64,000 nt of DNA from Prostheceraeus crozeri (GCA_907163375.1 CAJQUW010012890.1:806001-870000), one strand, 5' to 3'. Shown: positions 35,637-47,858, counted from the first letter of the stretch. Numbers and translations are program-made. Notes: generated from the sequence alone by a model not told the origin.

Positions 35637-35837
35637 TATATAGAGTGGAAGCTTTCCCAAGTCAGATAGAAGACTTTTCTGTTCTACCGCGAGATCTTTC
35701 GGTCTACATCGTAAGCCATTCTCAAGCGACTGCACTGTATTTATTCGCTTGAGAATGGCCTACGATGTAGGCCGAAAGATCTCGCGGTAGAACAGAAAAG
35801 TCTTCTATCTGACTTGGGAAAGCTTTCACTCTATATA
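35637..35837. mobile_element. Hairpin MITE, 93-bp arms
   Basis: Arms 35637-35729 and 35745-35837 are inverted with about three mismatches and a 15-bp loop. The ends are TATATAGAGTG. The 16-base motif TAACGAACCCTTTTGT occurs both ~45 bp before (35593) and directly after the right arm (~35836). Confidence 0.88.
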
Positions 35838-36849
35838 ACGAACCCTTTTGTAGCGAATCCATCAAAATGTGCCGCGTGCCGTTGACTTATCTTATTATCC
35901 ACGATGCAGGCCCTATGTTGCATTGAAATCCATTATTTATTGCATCTCTAAGCTCCACGTGTTATATAAACTATCCCATGTAGTGAAATTAGATAGGCTG
36001 AGGATTAGACAATGCTTCCGAAATTCATGCAGAATAGAATACAGGATTGTGGAAACTACATCAATGATAAAATAGGGTTTGAACTACCGGTATATGCACA
36101 TTTATAAGTTGCTGGCAATAATTTTTTAATAGGTAAAAGAACAGTTCGCAATATTTACATCACAAAATATGCATGTAGATACTCTGAAATTATGGTACAT
36201 TTACATGCTCGTAATGCTTGCAATGATTGACTAGGCAATTTATTCCCGACTGAATGTCGTCAACGGTCGACATCAGTTTAATTGATTTTAGTTAATTTTA
36301 AACAAAATTTGCGGCCTTGGCCGGGCAGGCGGCCGGGGTTACTAAACCTGGCCTGCCGATTGGTCAACAAAAACTGGCCCGGCCGGCAGTCGGTTCCAAA
36401 CCTGATGTTAATTATATCAATAGGAAACGAATAGAGAAAATATATTGTTCAGATGGCTCAAGTTCATCCTGAATCTCGCATGGCTATGATTCCTGATATT
36501 GTGAATAAGGTTGAAAAATGTGAGTTATTCATTCAACATACTCGTATGTGGTCTACATTCGGATACTTGCGGTTCAAATGAGTAGGTTCATGCCGGCATA
36601 CATCAACCGGCCAGAATTATGTTCCCGTTTACCGTTTTTTTCGTGCATAAATTCTACTTTTGTTTAACACAAAAAGATTGAATATGAATTACTTCATAAA
36701 ACATGAACGAACTCATAAAATGAGTGGTGCATCCTAAATGTCTGCCTGTACACACATATTCGCATTCTCAGGCTACATTTGTTGATCACTGAATTTTCGC
36801 TTCATAAAGGTGAAATACTGAAAATTAAACTTCATTCAAGCATTTGCGC
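35838..36849. other. No gene recognised; GC-rich patch
   Basis: A GC-rich patch of GGCCGG/CCGGCC repeats at 36315-36405 stands out in AT-rich DNA and may be a MITE fragment. Confidence 0.4.
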
Positions 36850-37130
36850 ATTAAGTATATTAAGTACATGTAGTGTCAACTCATTAGTAATCAAATTCCC
36901 ATATGTATGCAGTTTCGATTTTATGTAATGACCTCGAGTTGAGACCCAGTGCCAAATGAGAAAATGTCAAAATCGGCAAATTTCTGCAGTTTTGAAGAAA
37001 CTACCACGGAATTCACTTTTCATGATAGCAATACAGAAGGAGCAATTGTATTTTGCAAATCCTCCGTGTCATGTCAACCCTGTAGAGGTAATATGGTTTG
37101 CTAAATTAGCAATTCGATGGACTACTATTA
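36850..37130 (+). repeat. Interspersed repeat family A, partial copy 3
   Basis: Shares the TTTATGTAATGACCTCGAGT, GAGACCCAG and TGATAGCAATACAGA blocks with the copy at 15409. It ends within the family. Confidence 0.55.
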
Positions 37131-37184
37131 CTTAAATACTCAGCAGCTTTATTAATGAGACTTTCATGAGTATACTCTATTACG

Positions 37185-37760
37185 ACTATGAATCTGCGCG
37201 TCTGCCGAGTTCTAGTTAGTTCCTCTTCTTGTCAGTCACGATCAAAGAAAAGCACATGTTGATGCTAACGGACTCAGATTGCAGCTTTTAGCAAAAATGT
37301 GATATTCTGTACTTTCTCTTATCAACTGAAAAGTTCTAAGTCCAGAGCAATAAATCTTTCTTCTCTGGTCTTCAGGTCACTTCTTATCATATTCTGGAAC
37401 ATTTATCTATGGAGCTACACACCTGCAGATTTGGCAAGCTTTCTAATGTCGGCAAACAACAAAATGCTGGCCCACTTTATACACATTGAACCATATTTTG
37501 GCATACATCACCGATCAGAGGCATAATAATATTGCAAACACATGACAAGAAATGACCTGAAGAAATTCCATGTCAGTAATTATGGTTCTAAACTTAGTAT
37601 ATTTTAGTAAGAGAAAGAGAAAGAGATAAGAGATAAGAGAAAACAAAGAAAATTTCGTTTTCCCCACATCTGAAATCTGCGTCCTATTGGATTATGTGTC
37701 TTTTTAATCATGTCTGACAAGAAGAGGAACTAACTAGAACTCGACAGCCGCGCAGATTCG
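37185..37760. repeat. Repeat family B, inverted-ended copy
   Basis: GAATCTGCGCGTCTGCCGAG at ~37191 is mirrored by a GACAGCCGCGCAGATTC block at ~37740, with GAACTA.CTAGTTAGTTCC-type inner motifs inverted for ~45 bp. Related sequence flanks the nested element at 23330-23526 and 26315-26440. Confidence 0.55.
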
Positions 37761-37966
37761 TCGTAGGCATTGGGTGTGCGTCACTCTGTGAACTCTTATT
37801 TTCGACTCGTTCCCAGCAGAAACTCGTTCTGGCTGCCGGAGTAGGGGAGTAGGCGGAACAACCAGGTGAATGTTGCGGTCATAAGTAGTCCCTGATCAAC
37901 CTTACACTATCTAACATCTTTCTGGGATTTCTTGAGAATTACATTTCTACGACCATTTCAAAGTTT

Positions 37967-38350
37967 GTGTGTTATTATTGCAGATTCGTGGATGACATAT
38001 TTGTAGTGCTGAAGAGCGATGGGGATCCTGGTATATTTCTTCGACTTCTCAATGCGTTGCATCCTAATCTGTCACTCGCCAGTGAAGTCGAAAACAACAA
38101 TCGTCAAGCTATCCTGGATTTATCTATTATCCGCAAGGATGATGGAAGCCGATCCTTTCAGTACACCGTAAACCGTAGTGGTAGGGTCTTTATACCCAGT
38201 TCAGAAGCTTCGTGCGAAAGTCATTCAATGTTGAATTGGTAAGAACACTATTTCACCGAGCTCATCGCATTTGTTCTCCAGAGGCTATAGTGACCGAATG
38301 TACTATCCTCCGCAAGACTTTTAATTCGAGCTTTATCAATGTGTACTCTT
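37967..38350 (+). pseudogene. Penelope-like element reverse transcriptase fragment
   Basis: Translation gives YCRFVDDIFVVLKSD, the YVDD-type RT motif C, followed by LNALHPNLSLASEVENNN and LDLSIIRKDDGSRSF. This succession is characteristic of Penelope-like RTs (R[YF]VDD.F, LN..H..I.FT.E.E, FLD..I.R..DG). After a stop, a second frame contains LFHRAHRICSPEA, also typical of Penelope C-terminal RT. Only ~380 bp remain, with a frameshift, no GIY-YIG endonuclease and no recognisable ends. Confidence 0.75.
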
Positions 38351-38567
38351 CCCAAGAGAAAGCGCAACCATAATTTGGACCCAAGTAGAAAGTGGTGACC
38401 CTTTTAAGGGTGACGTCCCAGTGACTGGATCAGCAGAAAACTTACTCGTGACATTTCTTTAGTGTTTTCATTTGTAGACCTTCAAATGATCTCAAGAACT
38501 CAATGTCAGTGGCGATCGAATCTGAAAGACAAGCTGTCTCTGGAATCCTAGTCTAATATGCTATACT

Positions 38568-39156
38568 CACAGAATTAGATTCGTCTGCGCGCGCTTCGGT
38601 TTCCTAAAGAGGAAGGGTTATATGTAGCCTTAATATCGAAGTGGTACATCACAGAATTAGACAACTTGCTCCTTCTTGAATGGATAATTCGTGTATCGCT
38701 TACTATTGGAAATGGCAAACAATAAGCTGTGAGAAGAGGACACCAGAACCAGTGAGAGTCAGTGTTGTGATATCACTTCGCACACACCAAAACACACATC
38801 TCAACAACATTATATTCAGTATGTACACTATGCAGTAAGGAATGGTGAGAAGACGATGGTGGAATCATCAAGTGAACTAATTTTCGTATGCCTGCAACTT
38901 TTTTTAATAATGATTGGAGGCGACAACATTATGGAGAAAACTTGTGTGCAATGATTGAATTCTTCGAAACTGAAGGAATTGTGGCAATTGAAGAACCTTG
39001 CTTGAACTCACATTAATCCTCAAGCGACGCACCACTTTTTTCCTATCTCTGTAAGGTATTAGGAATTCCTTTTTGCCCACTTAATAAGTTCCACGATTGC
39101 GCATCAATCACACTTCTAGCAAACCGAAGCATATAAACAACATGTTCAATTCTGTG
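38568..39156. mobile_element. hAT-type MITE, copy B
   Basis: 589 bp with ends CACAGAATTAG... and ...CAATTCTGTG. It is flanked by a perfect 8-bp duplication GCTATACT (38560-38567 and 39157-39164). About 85-90% similar to copy A outside A's insertion. Non-coding. Confidence 0.88.
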
Positions 39157-39164
39157 GCTATACT

Positions 39165-39769
39165 AATTCGACTGGACCTGTGGAAGTAGGGACACTAGTA
39201 GAACAGAAAGCGCACTGTCCCCCAGGATATCGTAGCTTGTCCCCAGGTGGTTGCATGACGGTAGGCGAGTAAATGCAAAGAGCAGAATCAGCGCTCAATT
39301 GCGTCACTGTAAGTCACTCAGTCCGGCCATAATAGACGGTTCCCACAGACCATCTCAGTGTGATCAAACTCACTCATATGGTCAAGCCTGATCTGTGTGT
39401 GTGCAAAAGGAGAGTTATTTCCTCACTTCTACCTTGATCGCTTTTTCCTCTCATATGATTTTGCAGTGTTTTTGTGCTACTTCTTCACATTATTCAGTGT
39501 ATGACTTTGTAACCCTTTCTTCTTATGTACTTGTATCATGTTCACTTAGCCGTCCAGATATCTCTAATTTGTCATAGGCTCAATTCATGCTAGTTTGATC
39601 ATGCTGATTCCACTGCGCAAATCCTCATTCCGGTGTGCTTCTTGATGAAGCCGACGAAATACGTGTATATCGGTCGATGAATAATTTCTGCATGTTGCTC
39701 TCTATCTATCGAAGTTTATAACTTAAGTTTAATATTAAGTTCTAACTTGTCTTGCTAAATATGACAACA
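39165..39769. other. No gene recognised
   Basis: A 60-codon open frame at 39395-39577 has no recognisable motif. Nothing else was seen. Confidence 0.4.
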
Positions 39770-40243
39770 CCCATACAGACGTTGTAACCAACTAACCATG
39801 GACACCTGCCCGTGCGGTTCACGGGACTGAATAGTATAGGACCGACGTTCCCCTGCGTGTTGTAAGAGGCGACTAAAAGAGGCCTTTTCCCCCTGCAGCT
39901 CTGGTGTTGGTTATGTATTATTCTCATTGACTTCCCTCAGTAGCTGATGTTGCGGGGGATCCTGACAGCCGATTATTTGATGCTGGGATATACAGCAAAG
40001 CTCTTTGAGCTTCCTCCTTTCCTATGGCACATCTAACCATTCCTTTTCCAAAGTCCCCTCAGCGATGGCCGCCGCGCCTCATTGGTTTGGGGTGGGACCA
40101 TTGCGGCAGCACCCCTGTGACATGGCAATGGCCATCTCCTCCCCGGTGCACTCCACGCCAGCAGCATCATCGCTTCGTATTGTCTTGATACGAAGCGCCC
40201 TATCCGCTGGACGGAGCCTGATAAAACAACAACAACAACAATC
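39770..40243 (+). mobile_element. SINE-like or truncated RTE-type retroelement with (CAA)n tail
   Basis: GC-rich compared with its flanks. It contains GACCGACGTTCCCCTGCGTG and GTTGTAAGAGGCGACTAAAAG, a block I recall from abundant invertebrate retroelements. It ends GATAAAACAACAACAACAAC, a short-repeat tail typical of LINE-mobilised elements. No convincing A/B-box tRNA head was found. Assignment to SINE or to a LINE 5' fragment is uncertain. Confidence 0.55.
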
Positions 40244-41449
40244 ATGGGAAGCTGGATATCATGGATTAGCCTATACAGCAGTATGTGGGAATAAATGGTG
40301 ACATCCCTAAGCGAGTAGAAGTCTATGATTCACAAAGCAATCTTATTGGTCACAGAAATTTCGGGATTCATTGTAGCGCGTCAAAGCAAGCTGCCTCATA
40401 GACCATGGACTCCTGGATACATAGAAATTAACAATTCCATGTTTTTTGATTGGCATTTATATTTATCAGGCCAATTCTTGATCTGGATTGTTGGCCCTTG
40501 TCCAAAGACCATGTACTCAAAAGCAATAGTGAATTTACAAAATGCTGCGCCGACAGGATGAAAAAGAAGGAAATCCTTTTAAACGTTCTGTACGTTCATC
40601 ATTTTGAAATATCGCTCCGATAACCTATCAATAGTATAATCAGACTCTTACGCAACTTGTAATGTCGATTTACAGAACATGCATAACTCCAGCTTGAAAT
40701 CAGAGGCCAAGAAATCCTAGAGTATTCATTTTACTTTAAAGGGTTCCCCTGTTCACTAAATTTGAATAATTTTCAAAATCTCTACATGCATTCGAATATC
40801 AGCTTCCAAAATATCACGTGTCATTCAATGATTAATTGAAAAGTTCCAGCGACATCATTTATTTGAGAAATGATTGTGTAAAGAAACTTTCAATGTGTTT
40901 ATTCCAGAATAGTTCCAGGTTTCTTAGCCGCTTGAAGAAGAGATTATCCAATAATTAGACTTTCGATCTGCGAATCTTCAGATGTTCTTACAAACAGCAC
41001 ACCGACCACTCTCAACCATGACTTTGTGAACCAATTTTTAATTCTCATTCCAATATTGAAAAATTGGGTGTTGTCAGTGACTGCTACAAATAGACACACT
41101 ATATTGATCCATGGAATAGTAGGCTATTTCACATGAAACAATGCCGCCATCTCACTTGCAATTCTCTTCATGAAAATCCTGTAATTGGTGTCAACAACTT
41201 CCACAGCCAACTTGGCAAATAGTTTGACTATGATGCAATGTTTTAGATCGAATCTGATCTACAAACCACAGATTTTTCCATGTGCCATCATTGTACATAG
41301 GCAAGATATCAAACTTCCATTCTAGTGTAATCCACTTCTATGCCTGGATATATAGTCTGGACTGGAGACTTCAATGAAATCTATGGTAGATTGTACATTA
41401 GTAGGTCAAAGCAATCAAAATTTGATTTTCATCATCATCATCATCATCA
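40244..41449. other. No gene recognised; (CAT)n tract
   Basis: AT-rich, with a short (ATC/CAT)n microsatellite at ~41430-41450 immediately before the THAP-domain start. The left end of the decayed P element presumably lies here, but I could not identify it. Confidence 0.4.
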
Positions 41450-43371
41450 TGGGTTATGCTTGTGCAGCTTTGAACTGCAAAAACGGCCAAAATAATATTG
41501 TTGAATACGGGACATCATTCCATCGATTTCCTTTGCATGGTCAAGAACTTTTAACGAAATGGCTGGCCAAACTATCGAGAAAATATTTCATTCCCAATAA
41601 ATACTCAAGGATTTGCTCAAAGCGTTTCACAGAGCATGACTTCATAACTGAATCATCCGACTCGAATAAAAGACGAAAAAGAACTGAAACTTTATTACAA
41701 AGAAAGAGGTTGCAGAAAAACAGTATACCAAAAATCATATTTAATATATAAAATAACCATCATATTTTTCAAACACACTTAACCGAAGAATTGATCCTCC
41801 AACTTCGAAGCATCGCATAGATGATGACATGTCTCGCGAACAATCACGCATGATTCAGTTTGATAAAGAAGAAAAAATTCATAGCATCGAGGAATTACAT
41901 GAAAAGTTTGGAAAATGTTGCACTATTCCAATAGGTTTCTCAGCTATCAGAATTGGTGATGCTATTGAAATTGTCTGTTTTGATAGATGCAAATGAGCAG
42001 CCTCCACAGTTATTGGCTTCTGTGAAAATTCAACAAGATATGAGCTTCTCTGTATTTGTTAGAAACAGATTAATTAGTGGTACTGACTATCGACATTTGA
42101 TGATGATAGATAAGACCGAGAATTTAACTGACCTTACAAATTTACTTGCATTTGGGAAGTCAATCATTGTCGACAGCAATTAATCTGAAAGAGGTCTGCC
42201 AGAATTTTTCAAGAAATTACAATTTTATTAATGAAGTTCAGTTAATGCGGATCATCTCGCGGAAATCGATATTCAAATAAGCTTGTCAGATTGTGCTATA
42301 TGATTTTTGCCATAAGATCAACTGCATATCAAACTCTACAAAAGTCTCGCATTCTTACAATGCCATTCAGTCGTCAACTTCGCAACATCACAAATCCTTT
42401 GGGTGCAGATATTCAGAATAATAATTGTAAGCGATACCTGAGCAAGAGATTTCAATAACTGAACCAATTTGACCTATGTGTTACCTTATGTTCGATGAAA
42501 TCCGTATCGAAAAGGGCACTGAATTCACTGGAAGTAGAATTCTTTGATTTTCGGAGAATAAACCTTTGGAAACGGCAGCTACAATTATTTGTTTCATAAT
42601 CAGCTCAGTATTCAGTAGTCAACCCAAATTTACGCCCGTGTCTTATGAATGAAATATTTTTGCCTTAATTCAATCTATATATAGATACAGCTATATATCT
42701 GTATACAGCTATGTTCATCGATATTTTCCGCTATCTGATTGACAAAATTGGAATGAAATATGTGCTGAGTGTAAAGATATCATCAGATGATATTGAAGGA
42801 AGATTCGGCTGGTGGCGGCAACATTTTTATATCAGCGCGACAGGCATTTGAAAATGAGCGCAAAATTGAGGTGGTTTCTCTTCTTAAATTCACCAGTATT
42901 GAACATCTTCCTTCCGAAGTGGCAGAGTCCAATCGGTCATTCTCAGACTTGCAAATCATCGACAATTTAAAAGACCACCTGAGTAATTTCGAAAGTGTTG
43001 TCCTGTCTTGTGAATATCTCGTTCTATCACCAACAAAAATAAATGTGATTTCTTCAAGACTTTTGCAAGAGCCGGCGATGAGTTCATCAGATCAAGTAGC
43101 TACTGATGACGAGAATAAATCTTCCAGACCATTCTTCTCAATTCTGAACTGTGGTGGATTTACCAGACCATCAAAGAATACTTTTGATATTTGTGCAGTT
43201 TCTTTTGCGACATTTGCTAAAGTCAGGCAAATTGTTGAAGCAAATACAGTATATCTGTCTTGTTCAAAAAATTCTGATGTTCTTTGTGAAATCATTCACT
43301 ATGTTTTGAGCTCACAGTTGGTTGTCACTCATTGTAAAAGAGGGCAACAATATAGCATTGTAATATAGCAC
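41450..43371 (+). pseudogene. Decayed P-element-like transposase gene
   Basis: The N-terminus MGYACAALNC, with FHRFP, NKYSRICSKRF and TEHDF, is a THAP zinc finger (C2CH pattern CAALNC...CSKRFTEHDF). A transposase fragment follows near 41950-42110 (FSVFVRNRLISGTDYRHLM), comparable with FSVSVSHYSDNLDFRKFFG in the second P element. MFDEIRIEKGTEF at ~42490 matches the first catalytic-Asp segment of P transposases. The C-terminal GGFTRPSKNTFDIC (~43150) matches their GGLTYPSD motif. Many stops and frameshifts separate these pieces and much of the catalytic core is gone. An old relic, distinct from the copy at 47978-51578. Confidence 0.7.
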
Positions 43372-44927
43372 AATAGAAGCATTGTCACAACTTTGTGAAG
43401 GAGTTATCTGAAGTGACTCGTGAGCGGAATAAAAAACTTACAAAATACTGAAATACATGAATTTATCTCATTAAAAATAATTCTAATATTATACATGCTC
43501 TGATAACTTCAAAGACGCATCACATTAGATTTTATAAAATAAAAGCAAATATTTCATTATACCTACTGTTGTACACTCGTGAAAGGAGTTTCCTGTCCAG
43601 ATAGTTTAAGATATCTAGGAGTCCATGCATAGACTACCGTTATTCCAAAAATTTCAACGTGTAAGAGCACAAAAATAGCTGACTATTCACAAACAAGGCT
43701 GTGAAGACCTCAACATTTTGAAAGACTCCAGCTCCGACTACAGTTTGTCGTTGATTCTTCGACGTGCTAGAAACATATGCTTCGGTTCCTCTCAAGACTT
43801 TGTTTATGGTGTATGCTGTTAGTCTGGCCAAGCTAATTGTCGTAGAAATGCCAATACACAACCCAAATTACCCGGCAAACAAATAGTAAATTGCTAATTA
43901 CACTCCAAATGTTGTACTTTTTAGAGGTTCCCCCTCCCTAATGCATTTTGCATCCAAAATATTGTGCCAATTATTGCATCCAATTTATTGTGCTCATGGA
44001 CTTTGAGGAACCATTTTTTCTTTCGGCAAGCTTCACAGCTCTTATTTATTGACACCTTGATTGTAGAATTAGTTCATGGAGGGCCCTTGAACGCTCGCTT
44101 GATCATGTCATGTTGTCACCTCAAACGAAAACCTAATAATGTCATAGAAAATATCACAAAATTGGTCAGGGTCCGTTGTCAAATTTTGCCAATTAATGTC
44201 TTTGAGAGAGGATAAAATGCACGCCATGTGTTTTACGGAAATCTTTGGTCTTAGACTTGGAGACAACTTCTCCAACTTGTCGGACAAAACGACGTTCTTC
44301 TATCCCGAGCATTTTGTTAATGAATGCCAGATCAATTGTCAGCAGACTTGCTGATTTATCTTCTGTTATTTCGAAGCACTCCCCTGGAATCTGAGTTATC
44401 ACCGAGTCCTGGCTCGACGACGAAATCGATGATAATTTTTTATCTGTTGATAATAATTGCACATTTTGCACATAGTTTTTCTGGACATAGTGGTGAAATT
44501 CTATGTTACGGAGCGTCAAGAACACTTATTCTGTTTCGGTTATTTATTTTTTCGATGTAATTTCTGTGGTTTTGCAGTCTATAGAATTTTTATGTCTTTA
44601 TGTGGAGGAGCTGTTGTTGGCCCTGATTATAATATGTCACCCATTGTGGAATAATGCCAATGCTCATGATGACGCAGTAAATCACCTAACGTCAATGACA
44701 CAATCATGATTGGATTCGTTTTCTTCCACGCGTGTTGTCATAGCCGGTGATTTCAATGATTTGCGCAATATTTTTTGATTGATAATTTTCTTAATGTCAA
44801 TATCATTAATATGACATGTCAATATTCATCAAATATCCAAGCGCGTGACTCTCCACGTGAAAGAGTAAAGGACTGTTGAGCTGAAAAGCTTAGATCATAT
44901 GGTTGACAGTCACAGACAAGAGGAGTA
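43372..44927. other. No gene recognised
   Basis: A minus-strand open frame at 44193-44525 (about 110 codons, Ser-rich middle, FINKMLGIEERRFVRQ) and one at 43640-43861 have no recognised family. Either could be a fragment of an old element. Confidence 0.35.
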
Positions 44928-45620
44928 CACTGTAAATCGCTCAATACCAATCACATATGAGGGATGCATACCAAAATATCTTTTGGTATATTTCTGTATT
45001 CTCTGTATTTCTGTGCTTTTCGTATGTTATTTCAAGTGTGGTATGCTTTACATACTAAAGACATACCAGCACAAGGTTAAAAGAAAGCATCAATTATGTC
45101 TAAAGTACAAATATATGTTGATTTAAGGCATTTGTCAATAAAGATCACACTAATGTTACTACTGTTTTGTAAGTAGTGAGATGCTAACATTCAATAGTCA
45201 AGCTTGCAATACTGAATTCGATTTTAATACATGTAAGCTCTTAATAATTCTAAGGCATTTCATAAATAATCAATTAAGTATTCAACCATCAACAAATTAT
45301 GTAATTTTGGTATTTGGCACATTATCAATCCGAAATAAAAACACATTAGAATTCATGAATGTAAAAATAGTTGTGTTTGAGATATATAAGTCAACATGGT
45401 TGCATGTAGGATATTGTTTGAATGAGTGGATGTTAATCAACTTGTCTAATTAAGTAAAGCTAACCAAGCGTCTTACTAAGCAAGTAGCAACGTCGACATG
45501 CTGGTAGAGCACAAAATTTAGAATAAATCTTATTTACTTAAATGCCACACTATCACAAAGAAATATTCACGACTGGTATTATTGAATACGTTTTTTGGCA
45601 GTAGGATGTATCTGCAAATA
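44928..45620 (+). mobile_element. CACTG-ended element, copy 2 (right end lost)
   Basis: Starts CACTGTAAATCGCT and is colinear with 17501-18170 through TCAAGTGTGGTATGCTTTAC, GATCACACTAATGTTACTAC and AAATATTCACGACTGG. Homology fades near 45620 and no right terminus is present. Confidence 0.7.
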
Positions 45621-46334
45621 ACGTATTTAATTCGCATGATGCATTTCCTGATTTCATCACTCGGCAACCGTGTGCACTGACAATATAGTTGATAAGTGAA
45701 CGAGTTAAATAATGTGCATGGTTCTGCCTATGGAATCCACGGTTCCGATTATGTTATTATGTCAAGAAATCAGCAATCATATGATGTAAAGCTTTCTATT
45801 GTGTTTGTAGGATAAAAAATGAGAGAATTTTCTTTCCAGGCATTAATGGGCTAACTCTAACATTTTATCATAAACGTCTGTTCTGAGTGCAAATCGATGG
45901 ATAGGCTCCATTGTCAATCGAGATAGTTCCTCAAAATGAATCCGAACCACAATATTTTCTGCAATAAAATAATACGGCATGATAGGTTGAATGAATAATT
46001 GATTTTATGATTCACTATTTTAGTTTTATTTCTTATCTGAATAATAGTGTGGATCCATTACAGATGTATCTTGAAGGATTGGTTGTGATTTTTGAGATAA
46101 TTTGTTAAATGACGAGAGTAGGAAGATAGTTCTCATTATCAAAACTGGTGTCCCTTCCATCGAAACAAATTAAAAAGCACTTCTCCAAAGTAATCAGTTA
46201 ATCAAAGGATTCGTTGAATATTAATCTTTCTTCTTTATTGCTATTATGTCATTTCCTTGGTTATTTCTACAGAGCAGTGCGGAATGCACACCTCACATGC
46301 AGCATTGGACAAGAAGAAGATTTAATGAAATCGA
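45621..46334. other. No gene recognised
   Basis: AT-rich DNA between the truncated CACTG element and the minisatellite. Confidence 0.4.
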
Positions 46335-46615
46335 TTCAATTGACTCATTGATCGAAATTAATTCATTTGATTGATTGGAATTGATTTATTTGATTGAAGC
46401 TGATTCATTTGATTGATCGAAATTGATTTAGTTGATTGAAGCTGATTTATTTGATTGATCGAAATTGATTTAGTTGATTGAAGCTGATTCATTTGATTGA
46501 TCGAAATTGATTTAGTTGATTGAAGCAGATTCATTTGATTGATCGAAATTGATTTAGTTGATTGAAGCTGATTCATTTGATTGATCGAAATTGATTGATT
46601 CAATGAAATCAAGAC
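46335..46615. repeat. 42-bp minisatellite, about six units
   Basis: Tandem GATTCATTTGATTGATCGAA-type units with a TTTAGTTGATTGAAGCT half. Because 42 is divisible by three, the minus strand stays open and encodes a repeating QSTKSISINQMN-like peptide. I regard that as a by-product. Confidence 0.9.
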
Positions 46616-46619
46616 TTAT

Positions 46620-46671
46620 ATTACATTGGGGATTTATTTAATACTGAGCTGTTGCTCTACCTAACATACTC
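46620..46671 (-). repeat. End fragment of interspersed repeat family A
   Basis: The inverted GTATGTTAGGTAGAGCAACA start of family A followed by CTCAGTATTAAATAAATCC. Confidence 0.55.
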
Positions 46672-46943
46672 ACTCACTCTGTGTGTTATCCGAAGAGATT
46701 AAATCCAGCACATGCAATTACAGTGGGTCATCTGCGTACGACAGAGTCAGGTTATCAATCATATCCACGTCAACGTTAGGTGTATCATTTTCTAAAAAAT
46801 GAAGCAGAAGATCAGCTATTTATCTATGTTTTGTGTTTCTTATATAAGTTTTCCATTCAAATTCTCCATAGCTGTCCATGAGAGAAAAAATTAATACACA
46901 AAAAGCTGCTACTTATTTATTTATGCAAACAAATTGATGATAT
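46672..46943. other. 3' flank of the membrane-protein gene
   Basis: Contains an AATAAATAAG polyadenylation-type signal (minus strand, ~46914-46923), ~25 bases after the stop codon of the neighbouring gene. Confidence 0.5.
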
Positions 46944-47858
46944 TCAATTCCATGTAAGCTTGATGTAGTGAGTGAAGAAGTTGACAACCGATTTATTGCA
47001 GTTGATGTAGAAATGGAAAATCTCATAAATTAATATGCATATCAAAATTCTTGCTGTTTGTTCTTGTGACAATGTTTCAATGCTTCTCGAATTTCTAAGT
47101 GGATATCTAAATTGTTCAATATTTTTCAATTTGCTTTCAATTTCAAAGAAGTCTCTGAATAATGAATACGATAGTGGTAGGCCGAAGATAACACAAAGCA
47201 ATGTCACTTTGCCTTTTGCTGCAACGACACCACATAGAGGATTGAATACGTGAGAGAAATAACATATATGAACAAAATGTCTGTCTACACTCCACCTTTC
47301 ATGCAGCGTTCCGATGACACCGATGAATGAACAAACAAAGCCGAAAACTGCCATGACTTCGCAATTTTCTTGATTCATATATACATCAGATATAAATTTT
47401 GCTAATAAACTTGCTGCTAGCAGACGAGTCACTTCAAAATTTGTCAGAGATTTCAAGAAATTTTCAACAGGTTGTTGAGTACTTGTGACATGCTGCCATT
47501 CCATGTAGTTGATTCTGTAAAAGATTTTCTTGATCTTGTAAGTAGCAACCACAGTCATGACAAAACAAAATAGCCGCATAGAGCAACTCTGTCCCGGAGA
47601 AAACATTACATAGAAAGAAATGCAGAGGAGGAGGGGGTGCCAGATGAAGAATTGAACTTTATGTAGGTATATTCTGATAACTTCATCGAAAAGAAGCACA
47701 GTCACAGCAAACGAACAGAGAATTATGAAAATAACATCTCTATATGTAAGATGCGAAGGAGAAGACTTCTCTTGAGTTGAAAAATCACCATCGTCACTGG
47801 CGTGTATTGCGGTCCACCACACTAGTAGATGAAGAGCACGAACAGATAGCATTGTCAT
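46944..47858 (-). CDS. Multi-pass membrane protein, unknown family
   Basis: About 304 aa from MTMLSVRALHLLVWW. An earlier in-frame extension lacks an ATG. The first ~20 residues look like a signal peptide with cleavage near AIHA/SDDG. About seven hydrophobic segments follow (for example VIFIILCSFAVTVLLF, LLLCISFYVMF, MAVFGFVCSFIGVIG, VTLLCVIFGLPLSYSLF, ILICILIYEIFHFYI). No family is recognised and no GPCR hallmark such as DRY or NPxxY is evident. The frame is uninterrupted. A TATATAAT box lies ~55 bases upstream and AATAAA ~25 bases downstream, so it reads as a compact intronless gene. The P element at 47978 lies ~120 bp upstream, in what should be its promoter side. Probably a host gene, or an unrecognised mobile-element passenger. 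Confidence 0.6.
   Translation of the reverse strand: MTMLSVRALHLLVWWTAIHASDDGDFSTQEKSSPSHLTYRDVIFIILCSFAVTVLLFDEVIRIYLHKVQFFIWHPLLLCISFYVMFSPGQSCSMRLFCFVMTVVATYKIKKIFYRINYMEWQHVTSTQQPVENFLKSLTNFEVTRLLAASLLAKFISDVYMNQENCEVMAVFGFVCSFIGVIGTLHERWSVDRHFVHICYFSHVFNPLCGVVAAKGKVTLLCVIFGLPLSYSLFRDFFEIESKLKNIEQFRYPLRNSRSIETLSQEQTARILICILIYEIFHFYINCNKSVVNFFTHYIKLTWN

Noticed and set aside
39780-39850. tRNA-derived SINE head
   Set aside because: A GGTTCACGGGAC stretch resembles a B box, but no matching A box or cloverleaf could be drawn, so only a SINE-like call is made.
46358-46612. Minus-strand open frame encoding repeated QSTKSISINQMN-like peptides
   Set aside because: It is produced by the 42-bp minisatellite, whose unit length is a multiple of three. 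No start context or promoter.
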